From positions 1-64,000 of the forward strand of contig JALAGS010000027.1 in the NCBI GenBank assembly GCA_022712315.1: a stretch of 64,000 nt of DNA. Reading direction: 5' to 3'. Source of the stretch: Sphingobacterium sp. (GTDB lineage Bacteria > Bacteroidota > Bacteroidia > Sphingobacteriales > Sphingobacteriaceae). The notes under the pieces are model-generated. The model saw only the letters and a program-made list of their open reading frames with translations, had not been told where the DNA came from and ran no database searches. The position numbers and the translations under genes are program-made. Of the stretch, positions 1 through 7,856 are shown piece by piece. How positions within the stretch are numbered: the stretch's first letter is position 1; every line of letters begins with the position of its first letter.

Positions 1-68
1 ATAAGAGTGCATATAATTTAAACAACATTATATATTTAAACAACAGTAAAAAACTAAAAATTAGAAAA

Positions 69-893
69 ATGGCAAACGCACCTAAAACTGCTGCAAAACA
101 AGAGAGCAACAACGGAGGATCTTTCTTTGCTCAAGCTGCAATCATCATCTGTTTCATCGTGGGTTTCTGTGTATGGAAATTTGTGATGGGTAATCCAACT
201 AACTTCGTTGACAACAATCCTGAAAATGCTCCAAATCCAGGTAACTACTTAGGAATGGTTTACCATGCTGGGGCTATTGTACCTGTTTTGCTTGGTTTAT
301 TCTTAATGGTATGGGTTTTCTCAGTAGAACGTTTAATCGTTATCAACAAAGCATCTGGAACTGGAAACGTTGGAAACTTTGTTAGAAAAATCCAAACGTT
401 GATTAATGGTGGAAACATCGATTCAGCTATCGCTGAGTGTGACAAACAAAAAGGTTCAGTAGCAAACGTAGTAAAAGCTGGTTTATTGAAATACAAATCA
501 GTATCTGCAGATCCTGAAGTAAACACTGAAAAAGCTACTATTGCAATTCAAAAAGAAATTGAAGAAACTACAGCATTGGAAATGCCAATGTTAGAGAAAA
601 ACTTAAACGTTATCGCTACATTAGTTTCTATCGGTACATTATGTGGTCTATTAGGTACAGTAACAGGTATGATCAAAGCGTTCTCGGCATTGGCAACAGG
701 TGGTGCTCCAGATTCAGCTAAATTGGCAAACGGTATTTCTGAGGCCTTGATCAATACAGCAACTGGTATCGCGACTTCAACTTTCGCTATCGTATTGTAT
801 AACATCTTTACTGCAAAAATCGATAAATTAACTTACTCTATCGACGAAGCTGGTTTCTCAATCGTACAAACATACGCTGCGAACCACAAATAA
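69..893 (+). CDS. exbB: MotA/TolQ/ExbB proton channel family protein
   Basis: ExbB forms the pentameric inner-membrane proton channel that, with ExbD, energises TonB. The 274-residue protein has an N-terminal hydrophobic segment (about 19-40), a second at about 68-91 running into VERLIV, and a C-terminal channel region (about 170-250) with the family signature around LVSIGTLCGLLGTVTGM and a last helix near ALINTATGIATSTFAIVLYN. The extra first membrane segment makes it longer than the E. coli protein, as is usual for the Bacteroidota form. The ATG at 69 follows an A-rich leader. It is the first gene of a same-strand cluster with two exbD genes and tonB. A strong stem-loop lies just after its stop and may set its stoichiometry relative to exbD. 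Only 68 bases of upstream sequence are visible, so the promoter may lie outside the window. Confidence 0.95.
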   Translation: MANAPKTAAKQESNNGGSFFAQAAIIICFIVGFCVWKFVMGNPTNFVDNNPENAPNPGNYLGMVYHAGAIVPVLLGLFLMVWVFSVERLIVINKASGTGNVGNFVRKIQTLINGGNIDSAIAECDKQKGSVANVVKAGLLKYKSVSADPEVNTEKATIAIQKEIEETTALEMPMLEKNLNVIATLVSIGTLCGLLGTVTGMIKAFSALATGGAPDSAKLANGISEALINTATGIATSTFAIVLYNIFTAKIDKLTYSIDEAGFSIVQTYAANHK

Positions 894-896
894 GAA

Positions 897-953
897 CTAT
901 GGTGAAAATTTTTGATTTTATTTTATGGAAATCAAAAATCAAAAGCATCATAG
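897..953 (+). promoter_or_regulatory. Intercistronic stem-loop between exbB and exbD
   Basis: A long imperfect hairpin starts 4 bases after the exbB stop. The outer arms CTATGGTG (897-904) and CATCATAG (946-953) pair over 8 positions with one G-U. The inner arms TTTTTGATTT (909-918) and AAATCAAAAA (929-938) pair perfectly. The internal loop and 10-base apical loop are A/T rich. There is no T-run after the 3' arm, so it is not a classic terminator. It may be an mRNA-stabilising or processing element that favours exbB over exbD; that role is inferred. Confidence 0.6.
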
Positions 954-994
954 ATTAGAAGATTGAGTTTTTAATTTAAAAGGAAGAATTTAAA

Positions 995-1657
995 ATGGGT
1001 AAAGCAAAAGTAAAAAGAGCCAGTACGTCGATCGACATGACAGCGATGTGTGACGTATCGTTCTTACTGCTTACGTTCTTCGTCTTAACGGCGACAGCGC
1101 GCCAACCGGAAGCATTGACGGTGGATACCCCAGCATCGACTACGAAAGATAAGTTACCTGATTCAAATGTAGGTATGATCACAATAGGCGATCAAGGTAA
1201 AGTTTTCTTCGGTACGACTGATCAACAGGTTCGTGTAAAAGCACTAGAAAGAATGTCAGCAAAATATGGCGTTGGCTTTTCACAAGAAGATTATGATCGT
1301 TTCAAATTGATGGAAAACTTCGGTGTACCAATGTCTAAGTTAAAAGCATTGTTGGCCTTGGATGGAAGTAAGCGTACAGAAAAAGGTGTGCAAACTGGTA
1401 TCCCAATTGATAGTACAGAAAATACTTCAAATGAGTTGTATTACTGGGTTCAAAATACCCGTCTTGCAGCTGAGGAAGTAAATAAGGAAAAAGAGGCCGC
1501 GGATAAAAATTTCGTGCATCCTGGACCTTTAAAAATGGCTATCAAAGCAGATGCGAATGAGAAATATCCTTCGGTTAATTTAGTTATTGAAACATTGCGT
1601 AATCAAAAGCAAAACAAGTTTAGTTTCATAACAGGCATGCGTGCTGAGGAGAAATAA
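995..1657 (+). CDS. exbD: ExbD/TolR biopolymer transport protein (first copy)
   Basis: ExbD is the single-span partner of ExbB whose membrane aspartate carries protons. This 220-residue copy has a short basic cytoplasmic N-terminus and one transmembrane helix at about 15-36 with the expected acidic residue (Asp20 in MTAMCDVSFLLLTFF). The rest is a periplasmic domain, longer than the classic form of about 140 residues, with an insert at about residues 75-150. It sits 101 bases after exbB and 24 bases before a second exbD, an arrangement common in Bacteroidota. The two copies are clearly diverged outside the membrane helix, so they probably form a heteromeric or specialised pair rather than a recent duplication. 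Confidence 0.93.
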   Translation: MGKAKVKRASTSIDMTAMCDVSFLLLTFFVLTATARQPEALTVDTPASTTKDKLPDSNVGMITIGDQGKVFFGTTDQQVRVKALERMSAKYGVGFSQEDYDRFKLMENFGVPMSKLKALLALDGSKRTEKGVQTGIPIDSTENTSNELYYWVQNTRLAAEEVNKEKEAADKNFVHPGPLKMAIKADANEKYPSVNLVIETLRNQKQNKFSFITGMRAEEK

Positions 1658-1681
1658 TTGACGATTTAATAAGAACAAACA

Positions 1682-2239
1682 ATGGCAGAATTAAATCAGG
1701 ATAGCGGTAAAAAAGGCAAAGGCGGGAAAGTAAGATCCAAGAAAAATGGTGGTAAGGTCGATCTTACAGCCATGGTGGATCTGGCGTTCTTGTTGATTAC
1801 CTTCTTCATGTTGACCACGTCCTTAAATAAACCGCAGGCAATGGATGTGGCTATGCCAGACAAAAATAAAATTAAAGAAGAACAAAAAGATGAATTGCTT
1901 ACGGCAGATAATCGTTCCCTGACAATTTTATTGGGTTCTGACAATAAAGTCTCTTGGGTATATGGTCAAGTAGCTAATCCGATCGAAGGTCCTACTGTTG
2001 CTGGTTATGGCGCAGATGGGATTCGTAAGGTCTTGATGGAAAAAAAGGCTTATGTACCTCGCGTTTCAGGCGGTAAAGACATGATTGTAATCATACGTCC
2101 TAGTGAAAAATGTACACAACGTAATCTGGTTGATATTCTTGATGAGATGAAAATTGTAGACGTGAAACGCTATATGATCGGAAAGATTACACCAGAGGAA
2201 GTCGAAGTGTTAAAACGTGACAATATCTATAATGATTAG
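1682..2239 (+). CDS. exbD: ExbD/TolR biopolymer transport protein (second copy)
   Basis: This second ExbD homologue has 185 residues. A very basic N-terminal tail (Lys/Gly-rich, residues 10-25) precedes one transmembrane helix at about 28-48 carrying the conserved aspartate (Asp33 in LTAMVDLAFLLITFFML). The periplasmic domain ends with the segment QRNLVDILDEMKIVDVKRYM, typical of ExbD folds. It lies between the first exbD and tonB with short spacers (24 and 31 bases), so the four genes almost certainly share a transcript. With ExbB it should transduce proton motive force to TonB. Which copy partners TonB cannot be told from sequence. Confidence 0.93.
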   Translation: MAELNQDSGKKGKGGKVRSKKNGGKVDLTAMVDLAFLLITFFMLTTSLNKPQAMDVAMPDKNKIKEEQKDELLTADNRSLTILLGSDNKVSWVYGQVANPIEGPTVAGYGADGIRKVLMEKKAYVPRVSGGKDMIVIIRPSEKCTQRNLVDILDEMKIVDVKRYMIGKITPEEVEVLKRDNIYND

Positions 2240-2270
2240 TTATTAGATTGACACAAAAAACTAAAATAAA

Positions 2271-3158
2271 ATGATAGGGTCAAAATTAGATATTTTTAAG
2301 AAAGAATGGCTTGACGTCGTTTTTCAAGGCCGCAATAAGGAGTATGGAGCTTATGAGCTCCGTAAGCTTGCGCCTAAAGCGACTAATAGAGGGCTGCTTG
2401 TCGTTATCGGCTTTGTAGTGCTTGCAAGTCTTCTTCGTCTTTTCGGCGATAAAATTTTTCCGAAAAAGCCTGTTGAAGCACCTCCAGCGGTAACTGAGGT
2501 TACTTTGGAAGACCTTGAAGAAATCAAGCCACCAGAACCACCAGAAGAGGAGCCTCTTCCGCAAGAACCGGAAGAAAAACCTCAACAAGTGGCAATGGAT
2601 GTACCAAAAGAGGATTTGGTTCGTTTTCCGGAGCCTAAAGTAGCACCTGCAAACAAAGTTGTGGAAGAAGTTGCTTCTCAGGAAGAGTTGAAAGATCCAA
2701 ATAAAACTCCGGCGCGTATTACCTTGAAAGGTAGTCCGACAGGTACTTCTGTTGCACGTGGAGAATTTGGTTCGAAGAAACAAGATGGTGCGATCACTGG
2801 AGCAAAAAAAGGAGATCCCAATGGTAATGGAGATGAAATTCTTCCGTTTAATGCCATTGAGGTTCAGCCAACTCCAATCGGTGGTATGCAGGCATTTATG
2901 TCTTGGATTGCTTCAAACTATGAGTATCCGGCTGCCGCAACAGAAAACGGTGTAAATGGTGTTGTTGAAGTTTCCTTCGTTGTAGAAAAAGATGGTAGCT
3001 TAACAGACATCAATATCAAACGTGATTTGAAATATGGTACTGGTGATGCAGCTGTAAGGTTGCTTAAGAAAGCGAAGAAATGGAAACCAGGTATTCAAAA
3101 TGGTCGTCCAGTTCGTGTAGCCTACACTTTACCAATTCGATTGAACCTTCAAAATTAG
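2271..3158 (+). CDS. tonB: TonB energy transducer
   Basis: TonB spans the periplasm and pulls on the TonB box of outer-membrane receptors. The 295-residue protein has a cytoplasmic N-terminus of about 40 residues including the Bacteroidota-type motif GRNKEYGAYELRK, then one membrane helix (about 42-60), then a Pro/Glu-rich stretch (PPEPPEEEPLPQEPEEKP, about 85-110) that would extend through the periplasm. The C-terminal TonB domain (about 205-295) runs from GGMQAFMSWIASNYEYP to VAYTLPIRLNL. Gene order after exbB-exbD-exbD supports the call. Likely clients in this window are the SusC proteins at 33.9 and 59.2 kb and the receptor at 55.4 kb. Confidence 0.95.
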   Translation: MIGSKLDIFKKEWLDVVFQGRNKEYGAYELRKLAPKATNRGLLVVIGFVVLASLLRLFGDKIFPKKPVEAPPAVTEVTLEDLEEIKPPEPPEEEPLPQEPEEKPQQVAMDVPKEDLVRFPEPKVAPANKVVEEVASQEELKDPNKTPARITLKGSPTGTSVARGEFGSKKQDGAITGAKKGDPNGNGDEILPFNAIEVQPTPIGGMQAFMSWIASNYEYPAAATENGVNGVVEVSFVVEKDGSLTDINIKRDLKYGTGDAAVRLLKKAKKWKPGIQNGRPVRVAYTLPIRLNLQN

Positions 3159-3159
3159 A

Positions 3160-3399
3160 ATGACAAATTTTAATTCGAATAACAGTTCAAATTATAGACA
3201 GAAATCGCCTCTGAAGCGGTTTCTGTCTATTTTAGGACTTTTTATGTTTGGCTTTTATTTTGTTTTGGGCCTATTGATTATTTTTTGGGATAATTTTCCC
3301 ATTGAGATCAATCCAACTTACAAAACAATTTTTGGTGTCGTATTGATTCTGTATTCTTTTATGCGGTTTGTACGGCTTTGGCAAAATAACTTCAATTAA
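3160..3399 (+). CDS. Small two-helix membrane protein of unknown function
   Basis: This 79-residue protein starts one base after the tonB stop, so it is very probably translationally coupled to tonB. It has a polar, Asn/Ser-rich N-terminus, a basic patch (SPLKR) and two predicted membrane helices (about 22-43 and 52-70) separated by a short loop. I do not recognise a family. Its position between tonB and a periplasmic-binding-protein-like lipoprotein suggests an accessory role in the envelope complex, but this is context only. Confidence 0.7.
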   Translation: MTNFNSNNSSNYRQKSPLKRFLSILGLFMFGFYFVLGLLIIFWDNFPIEINPTYKTIFGVVLILYSFMRFVRLWQNNFN

Positions 3400-3475
3400 T
3401 CGCCTCTTTCTTTTAACTACAGCCAAACTCTCTCTTCAAAAGTTAAACTATTCTTTATTTAAACTGTCTTATTTT

Positions 3476-4414
3476 ATGATGTATCGTATGAGAAAATATA
3501 AAATGGTTCTTGTGATGCTGGGCATCTGTATGGGAGTGTTTGTTTCCTGCAAAAATAAAACGAAGAGTACAAAGGAAGGCGAGGATATTCTGACGGGTAA
3601 ACTTCCGGTGATCGTGGATCAGACTTTGTTGCCCATTATTCAGGAATCTGCAGATGTTTTTGAAAGTTCTTATCCAAATTCGAGTTTGGAACTGATGGCT
3701 AGACCGGAGATTAGAGCGGTGAATGCTTTGCTCGCTGATTCGGCTTATGTGGTTGTGTTGACTAGAAAGTTGACGAACGAGGAAGATAGCTACTTTAAAA
3801 AACGGGGTATTCAGCCTAAGATATTTCAAATGGCTTCGGATGCCGTTGTGTTGATCAATAATCGCAACAGTGCGGATACTATAATGCCACAAAAAGACGT
3901 TAAGTCTTTGTTGGAAGGTAATTTAGCCGGACAACGTTTGATTTTTGATAATGCGAATTCAAGTACACTGCGCTATTTGAAAGACTATTTCAAATTGAAC
4001 AAAATTGATCCGAAAGCTGTTTCTGCAATGCAGGACAGTGAAGATGTCATGAAATATGTCAGTGAGAATGCGAATACTGTGGGTGTTATCGGTTACAATT
4101 GGTATTTAAAGGCTATAGAAAAAAATTCGAATTTATTGGATAAAATTCGTACATTGAGCATCGAAAGTGCTGGTAAGGAGGGTGAAAAGGCAAGTTTTTA
4201 CAGACCATCCCAATCGACTATCGCTGACGGCTTATATCCTTTTGTAAGACCTGTCTACATTATGAACTATCAGCCGAATATGGGCTTAGGTTTGGGCTTT
4301 AGTGCTTTTTTGACAGGAGATCGCGGGCAACGTATTGTATTGAAGGCTGGATTGGTTCCTGCTACAATGCCTGGGCGTGAAATCATTATTAGAGATGAAA
4401 GTTATATTAAATAG
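3476..4414 (+). CDS. PstS-like periplasmic substrate-binding lipoprotein
   Basis: The 312-residue product has a lipoprotein signal peptide ending at Cys25 (VFVSC), then a periplasmic-binding-protein fold resembling phosphate-binding PstS: LPVIVDQTLLPIIQESADVF at the start, a DSAYVVVLTRKLT segment, and MASDAVVLINN with KDVKSLLEGN as in the PstS family. No pst permease or ATPase gene is nearby, and the gene is embedded in the TonB operon, so a role in ABC phosphate import is doubtful. Start choice is uncertain: ATG codons occur at 3476, 3479 and 3488, and an in-frame TTG lies further upstream inside the preceding gene. All three ATG options keep the lipobox. It may sense or bind a ligand for the TonB machinery; that is inference. 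Confidence 0.8.
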   Translation: MMYRMRKYKMVLVMLGICMGVFVSCKNKTKSTKEGEDILTGKLPVIVDQTLLPIIQESADVFESSYPNSSLELMARPEIRAVNALLADSAYVVVLTRKLTNEEDSYFKKRGIQPKIFQMASDAVVLINNRNSADTIMPQKDVKSLLEGNLAGQRLIFDNANSSTLRYLKDYFKLNKIDPKAVSAMQDSEDVMKYVSENANTVGVIGYNWYLKAIEKNSNLLDKIRTLSIESAGKEGEKASFYRPSQSTIADGLYPFVRPVYIMNYQPNMGLGLGFSAFLTGDRGQRIVLKAGLVPATMPGREIIIRDESYIK

Positions 4415-4439
4415 ATAATAAATAGTACAAAAATAGATT

Positions 4440-6239
4440 ATGACAAACAGCAAATTATTATTTAGTCTTTTATTGGCCGGATCTGTGGGCACAGTAAGTG
4501 CACAAAGTTTGAAAGATGCTAGAGCAGCCATCGAGGCTGAAAATTATGGTAAAGCGAAAACTATCCTTCAACAGTTAGTGACTAAGCAGCCTAAGAATGG
4601 AGATAATTATTTCTATTTGGGTCAAATTTATTTGGTAAACGACAGAGCGGATTCTGCCGCTGCGATTTTCAACCAAGGTTTGGCTGCTGATCCAAAGGCT
4701 ACAATCAACAATGTAGGCTTGGGTTATGTTGACTTAATGAAAAAAGATAAAGCGAGCGCTGAATCTAAATTCGCTTTGGCAACTGCAAAATTAGGTAAGA
4801 AAGATTACGAGCCATTATTGGAAATCGGTCGTGCATATATTCATGCACCTGAGCCGGATTATGCAAAGGCATTGGAGTACCTGACTCAGGCTAAAGAGAA
4901 AAACAAAAAAGATGTTGCTATCCCTATCGCTTTAGGAGATGCGTACCGCGGCTTGAAAGAAGGTTCGTTGGCTTATACAAGCTATGGTGATGCGACAGAT
5001 ATCGATCCAAATTCGGTACAAGCGAAAGTTGGACAGGCGGTGATTGTACGTGGAGCACAGGCATTCGATGAGGCTATTACACAATTAGAAGCTATTGCCA
5101 CTGAAACACCAACGTATGCCCCTACTTACCGTGAGTTAGCTGAAACATACAATCAATGGTCAAGACTTCCAGGTACTTCTGACGAGAAATATGTGGAATT
5201 GAATAAAAAAGGTGTTGAGCAATACAAAAAATATCTTGAGGTAGCAGGTGATAATTCCTTGGAGGCTAAAATCCGTTATGCCGATTTCTTGGTATACGCG
5301 CGTCAATATGACGATTTGAAGGTAGTTTCTGAAGAATTAGCTCAAAATCCGTCTGTAGATCCAAAAATCTATCGTTATTTGGGTTATATCGCATTCCAAA
5401 AAGCAAAGGATTATCCTAAAGCGCTTGAATACTTGAATCAGATGTTCAGCAAAATGGAGAAGGATCGTGTAATTCCTTTGGATTATATGTATCTAGGTAT
5501 GTCTGAAATTGCTGCAAATAGTCCAAAACCAGCTGCGGCAGGTGCAGATAGCACGGCTACTGCGGCTCCGGTATTGACTGCTGAAAATACAGCCAATATT
5601 CAAAAGGGTATTGCTGATATTAAGAAAGCAATTGATTTGGACAAAGAATTGTTAGGAGAAACAGCAGAGCTTGCTTTTGCTAAATATCAAGAACAAGAAT
5701 TGCAGACAGCTGCCTCTTTATTCGAACTGGTTGCTTCTTACAAAGACAACAAAACGTATTTGTTTGACGCAAATTACTATGCGGGAGAAGCCTATTATCA
5801 AATTGGCGCTAAAGAAGATGCTGCTAGTAAGAATGAAGAACAGGTTGTAGTTAACCAGGACTTAAGAAACAAAGCAATTGCTGATTTGCAAAAAGCACAG
5901 ACTTTCTTAGCTGTTATTGAAACGACAGACAATAAAGAAGCGCAAGATAAATATTTAATCAATGCACTTTATTACAAAGCTTTTGCAGCATTAACTGCAG
6001 ATAATTTGGAACAACCGAAAGGTGATTTCGTAGCGCCATTCCAAAAATTGATCGAAACAATTAATCAACGGGGTGCACAAGAGAAGAATAAAAACTATTT
6101 GATTGATGCAAATACATATATTGGTCTTTACTATTACGTGAAGCAAGATCTTCCTAAAGCGAAAGAAAGCTTCCAGAAAGTATTAGCTATAGATCCAGCA
6201 AATGAAGCTGTTAAAGGTTATTTGGAAGGCTTAAAATAA
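4440..6239 (+). CDS. Exported tetratricopeptide-repeat protein
   Basis: The 599-residue protein has a Sec signal peptide (about 1-21, ending VSAQ) followed by many helical TPR-like repeats through its whole length, for example AAIEAENYGKAKTILQQLVT near the N-terminus and KQDLPKAKESFQKVLAIDPA near the C-terminus. An Ala/Thr/Pro-rich linker (about 360-380) divides two TPR arrays. It is the last gene of the TonB cluster, 25 bases after the PstS-like lipoprotein, and is followed by a strong terminator. TPR proteins are scaffolds; a periplasmic scaffold co-expressed with ExbB/ExbD/TonB may organise that complex, but its specific function is unknown. Confidence 0.85.
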   Translation: MTNSKLLFSLLLAGSVGTVSAQSLKDARAAIEAENYGKAKTILQQLVTKQPKNGDNYFYLGQIYLVNDRADSAAAIFNQGLAADPKATINNVGLGYVDLMKKDKASAESKFALATAKLGKKDYEPLLEIGRAYIHAPEPDYAKALEYLTQAKEKNKKDVAIPIALGDAYRGLKEGSLAYTSYGDATDIDPNSVQAKVGQAVIVRGAQAFDEAITQLEAIATETPTYAPTYRELAETYNQWSRLPGTSDEKYVELNKKGVEQYKKYLEVAGDNSLEAKIRYADFLVYARQYDDLKVVSEELAQNPSVDPKIYRYLGYIAFQKAKDYPKALEYLNQMFSKMEKDRVIPLDYMYLGMSEIAANSPKPAAAGADSTATAAPVLTAENTANIQKGIADIKKAIDLDKELLGETAELAFAKYQEQELQTAASLFELVASYKDNKTYLFDANYYAGEAYYQIGAKEDAASKNEEQVVVNQDLRNKAIADLQKAQTFLAVIETTDNKEAQDKYLINALYYKAFAALTADNLEQPKGDFVAPFQKLIETINQRGAQEKNKNYLIDANTYIGLYYYVKQDLPKAKESFQKVLAIDPANEAVKGYLEGLK

Positions 6240-6263
6240 GCTTAAGTAAAATCATTCTAAATT

Positions 6264-6294
6264 AGGCGTAGATAGTAATATCTACGCCTTTTTT
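6264..6294 (+). terminator. Rho-independent terminator of the TonB cluster
   Basis: A perfect 11-bp stem (AGGCGTAGATA at 6264-6274 with TATCTACGCCT at 6279-6289) and a 4-base loop GTAA are followed by a run of six T. It lies 24 bases after the TPR gene and separates the TonB cluster from the nuo operon. Confidence 0.9.
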
Positions 6295-6358
6295 GTTTTG
6301 TTTTTTACCTTGGAATCTCTATATTTAAAGACAGTTACCAATATAAATTTTAATTGAG

Positions 6359-6733
6359 ATGGAGCAAGCCAATAGTATGCCGATAGACTACTTGCCTATG
6401 TTAATACAGCTTTTAGTAGCTGTAGGATTTGGGGTAGGTACCATAATTATTACACATCTTATCGGGCCAAAAGTCCGCACAGAAAACAAGCTTGGAGCTT
6501 TTGAATCAGGTATTGAAGTTGTCGGAAATGCCAGACAGCCATTTTCAATCAAATATTTTTTGGTTGCTATCCTATTTGTCATATTTGATGTTGAGGTCAT
6601 ATTCATGTATCCATGGGCTGTCAACTTTCGGGAAATGGGGCTGCAAGGCTTGATCGAGATGTTTATTTTCATGGGACTGCTCTTGTTGGGCTTTATCTAT
6701 GTTATTAAGAAGAAAGCCTTGAATTGGGACTAA
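6359..6733 (+). CDS. nuoA: NADH-quinone oxidoreductase subunit A
   Basis: This is a membrane subunit of respiratory complex I, at the junction of the peripheral arm and the quinone site. It has 124 residues and three transmembrane helices (about 13-35, 66-86, 95-116). The conserved loop contains the family signature YESG-like FESGIEVVGNARQPFSIKYF and the acidic FDVEVIFMYPW motif. It is the first of fourteen nuo genes in canonical order, which makes the call secure. Its ATG at 6359 is about 65 bases after the upstream terminator, so the operon promoter should lie between them, although no perfect TAnnTTTG element was found there. Confidence 0.97.
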   Translation: MEQANSMPIDYLPMLIQLLVAVGFGVGTIIITHLIGPKVRTENKLGAFESGIEVVGNARQPFSIKYFLVAILFVIFDVEVIFMYPWAVNFREMGLQGLIEMFIFMGLLLLGFIYVIKKKALNWD

Positions 6734-6796
6734 ACGTTCCATCAGTGGTTGATCCTTTGGATCAAGGATACTTAAACCTTTATAAATCGACTTTTC

Positions 6797-7348
6797 ATGA
6801 GTGATATAAAATTGGCAGAGGCTCCTCCGGGAGTAGAGGGCGCAGGTTTTTTTGCGACGAGTTTGGATAAAGCCATCGGGTTGGCCCGTGCCAATTCATT
6901 ATGGCCTCTACCTTTCGCGACATCTTGTTGTGGTATTGAATTTATGGCAACAATGGGGTCTACTTACGATTTGGCAAGATTCGGTGCCGAACGTCCTAGT
7001 TTTTCACCGCGTCAGGCAGATATGTTATTAGTGATGGGGACCATTGCCAAGAAAATGGCACCGGTGCTTAAGCAGGTGTATGTGCAAATGGCCGAGCCAC
7101 GTTGGGTTATCGCGGTCGGGGCTTGTGCATCCAGTGGAGGGATTTTTGATACCTATTCCGTTTTACAGGGAATCGACGAAATCATACCGGTAGATGTTTA
7201 TGTGCCGGGGTGTCCCCCTCGTCCAGAAGCAATTTTAGATGGTGTATTGCGCTTGCAGGATATCGTGAAGAATGAATCGTTGAACCGAAGAAATACACCA
7301 GAATACAAGGCTTTGCTTGAAAAGTACGGTATACATACAAATAAATAG
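6797..7348 (+). CDS. nuoB: NADH-quinone oxidoreductase subunit B
   Basis: NuoB carries the N2 [4Fe-4S] cluster that passes electrons to quinone. The 183-residue protein shows the cluster ligands in order: the adjacent cysteine pair in [11 protein letters not shown], the cysteine in [10 protein letters not shown], and the cysteine in [10 protein letters not shown]. The N-terminal amphipathic stretch ([21 protein letters not shown]) is typical. It lies 63 bases after nuoA and directly abuts nuoC, as expected for the canonical operon. Confidence 0.98.
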   Translation: MSDIKLAEAPPGVEGAGFFATSLDKAIGLARANSLWPLPFATSCCGIEFMATMGSTYDLARFGAERPSFSPRQADMLLVMGTIAKKMAPVLKQVYVQMAEPRWVIAVGACASSGGIFDTYSVLQGIDEIIPVDVYVPGCPPRPEAILDGVLRLQDIVKNESLNRRNTPEYKALLEKYGIHTNK

Positions 7349-7846
7349 ATGATGGAAAACAGTTTTTTATTGGATAAGCTCCAGGGAAATTTTCCGGCAG
7401 GGATTATCGAAGTCCAGGATGCTCACAATCTATTGACGGTGGTTGTTGAGCAAGAAGATCTGATCGATGTGCTTCGTTTCTTGAAATCGAATAACGAATT
7501 GCAATTTATCCATCTAACGGATATTACGGCGGTACATTATCCGCATTTAGAAAAAGAGTTTGCTGTAGTTTATCATATTCACAGTCTCGTTCATAATATC
7601 CGGATCCGGGTGAAAGTCTTTCTGCATGGTCCGAATCCTGAAATTCCGACTGCAACGGTTGTTTGGAAAGGCGCGAACTGGATGGAGCGTGAAACCTTTG
7701 ATTTTTTTGGTGTTAATTTTATTGGACATCCCGATTTGAGACGGATTTTGAATGTGGATGATATGGAGGTGTTTCCCATGCGCAAGGAGTATCCGCTGGA
7801 AGATCCGAATCGCGTAGATAAGAAAGATTTGTATTTCGGCCGTTAA
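7349..7846 (+). CDS. nuoC: NADH-quinone oxidoreductase subunit C
   Basis: This is a peripheral-arm subunit of the 30 kDa family. The 165-residue product begins immediately after the nuoB stop; two ATG codons are in tandem at 7349 and 7352. Family landmarks include the ITAVHYPHLEKEFAVVYH stretch and the C-terminal signature WMERETFDFFGVNFIGHPDLRR followed by EYPLEDPNR. Unlike E. coli, where nuoC and nuoD are fused, here they are separate genes with a 10-base gap. Confidence 0.96.
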   Translation: MMENSFLLDKLQGNFPAGIIEVQDAHNLLTVVVEQEDLIDVLRFLKSNNELQFIHLTDITAVHYPHLEKEFAVVYHIHSLVHNIRIRVKVFLHGPNPEIPTATVVWKGANWMERETFDFFGVNFIGHPDLRRILNVDDMEVFPMRKEYPLEDPNRVDKKDLYFGR

Positions 7847-7856
7847 TTTATACGAT

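Noticed and set aside
2286..2783. Open frame of 165 codons on the minus strand opposite tonB
   Set aside because: Its Phe/Arg/Trp-rich composition simply mirrors the Pro/Glu/Lys-rich TonB linker; not a gene.
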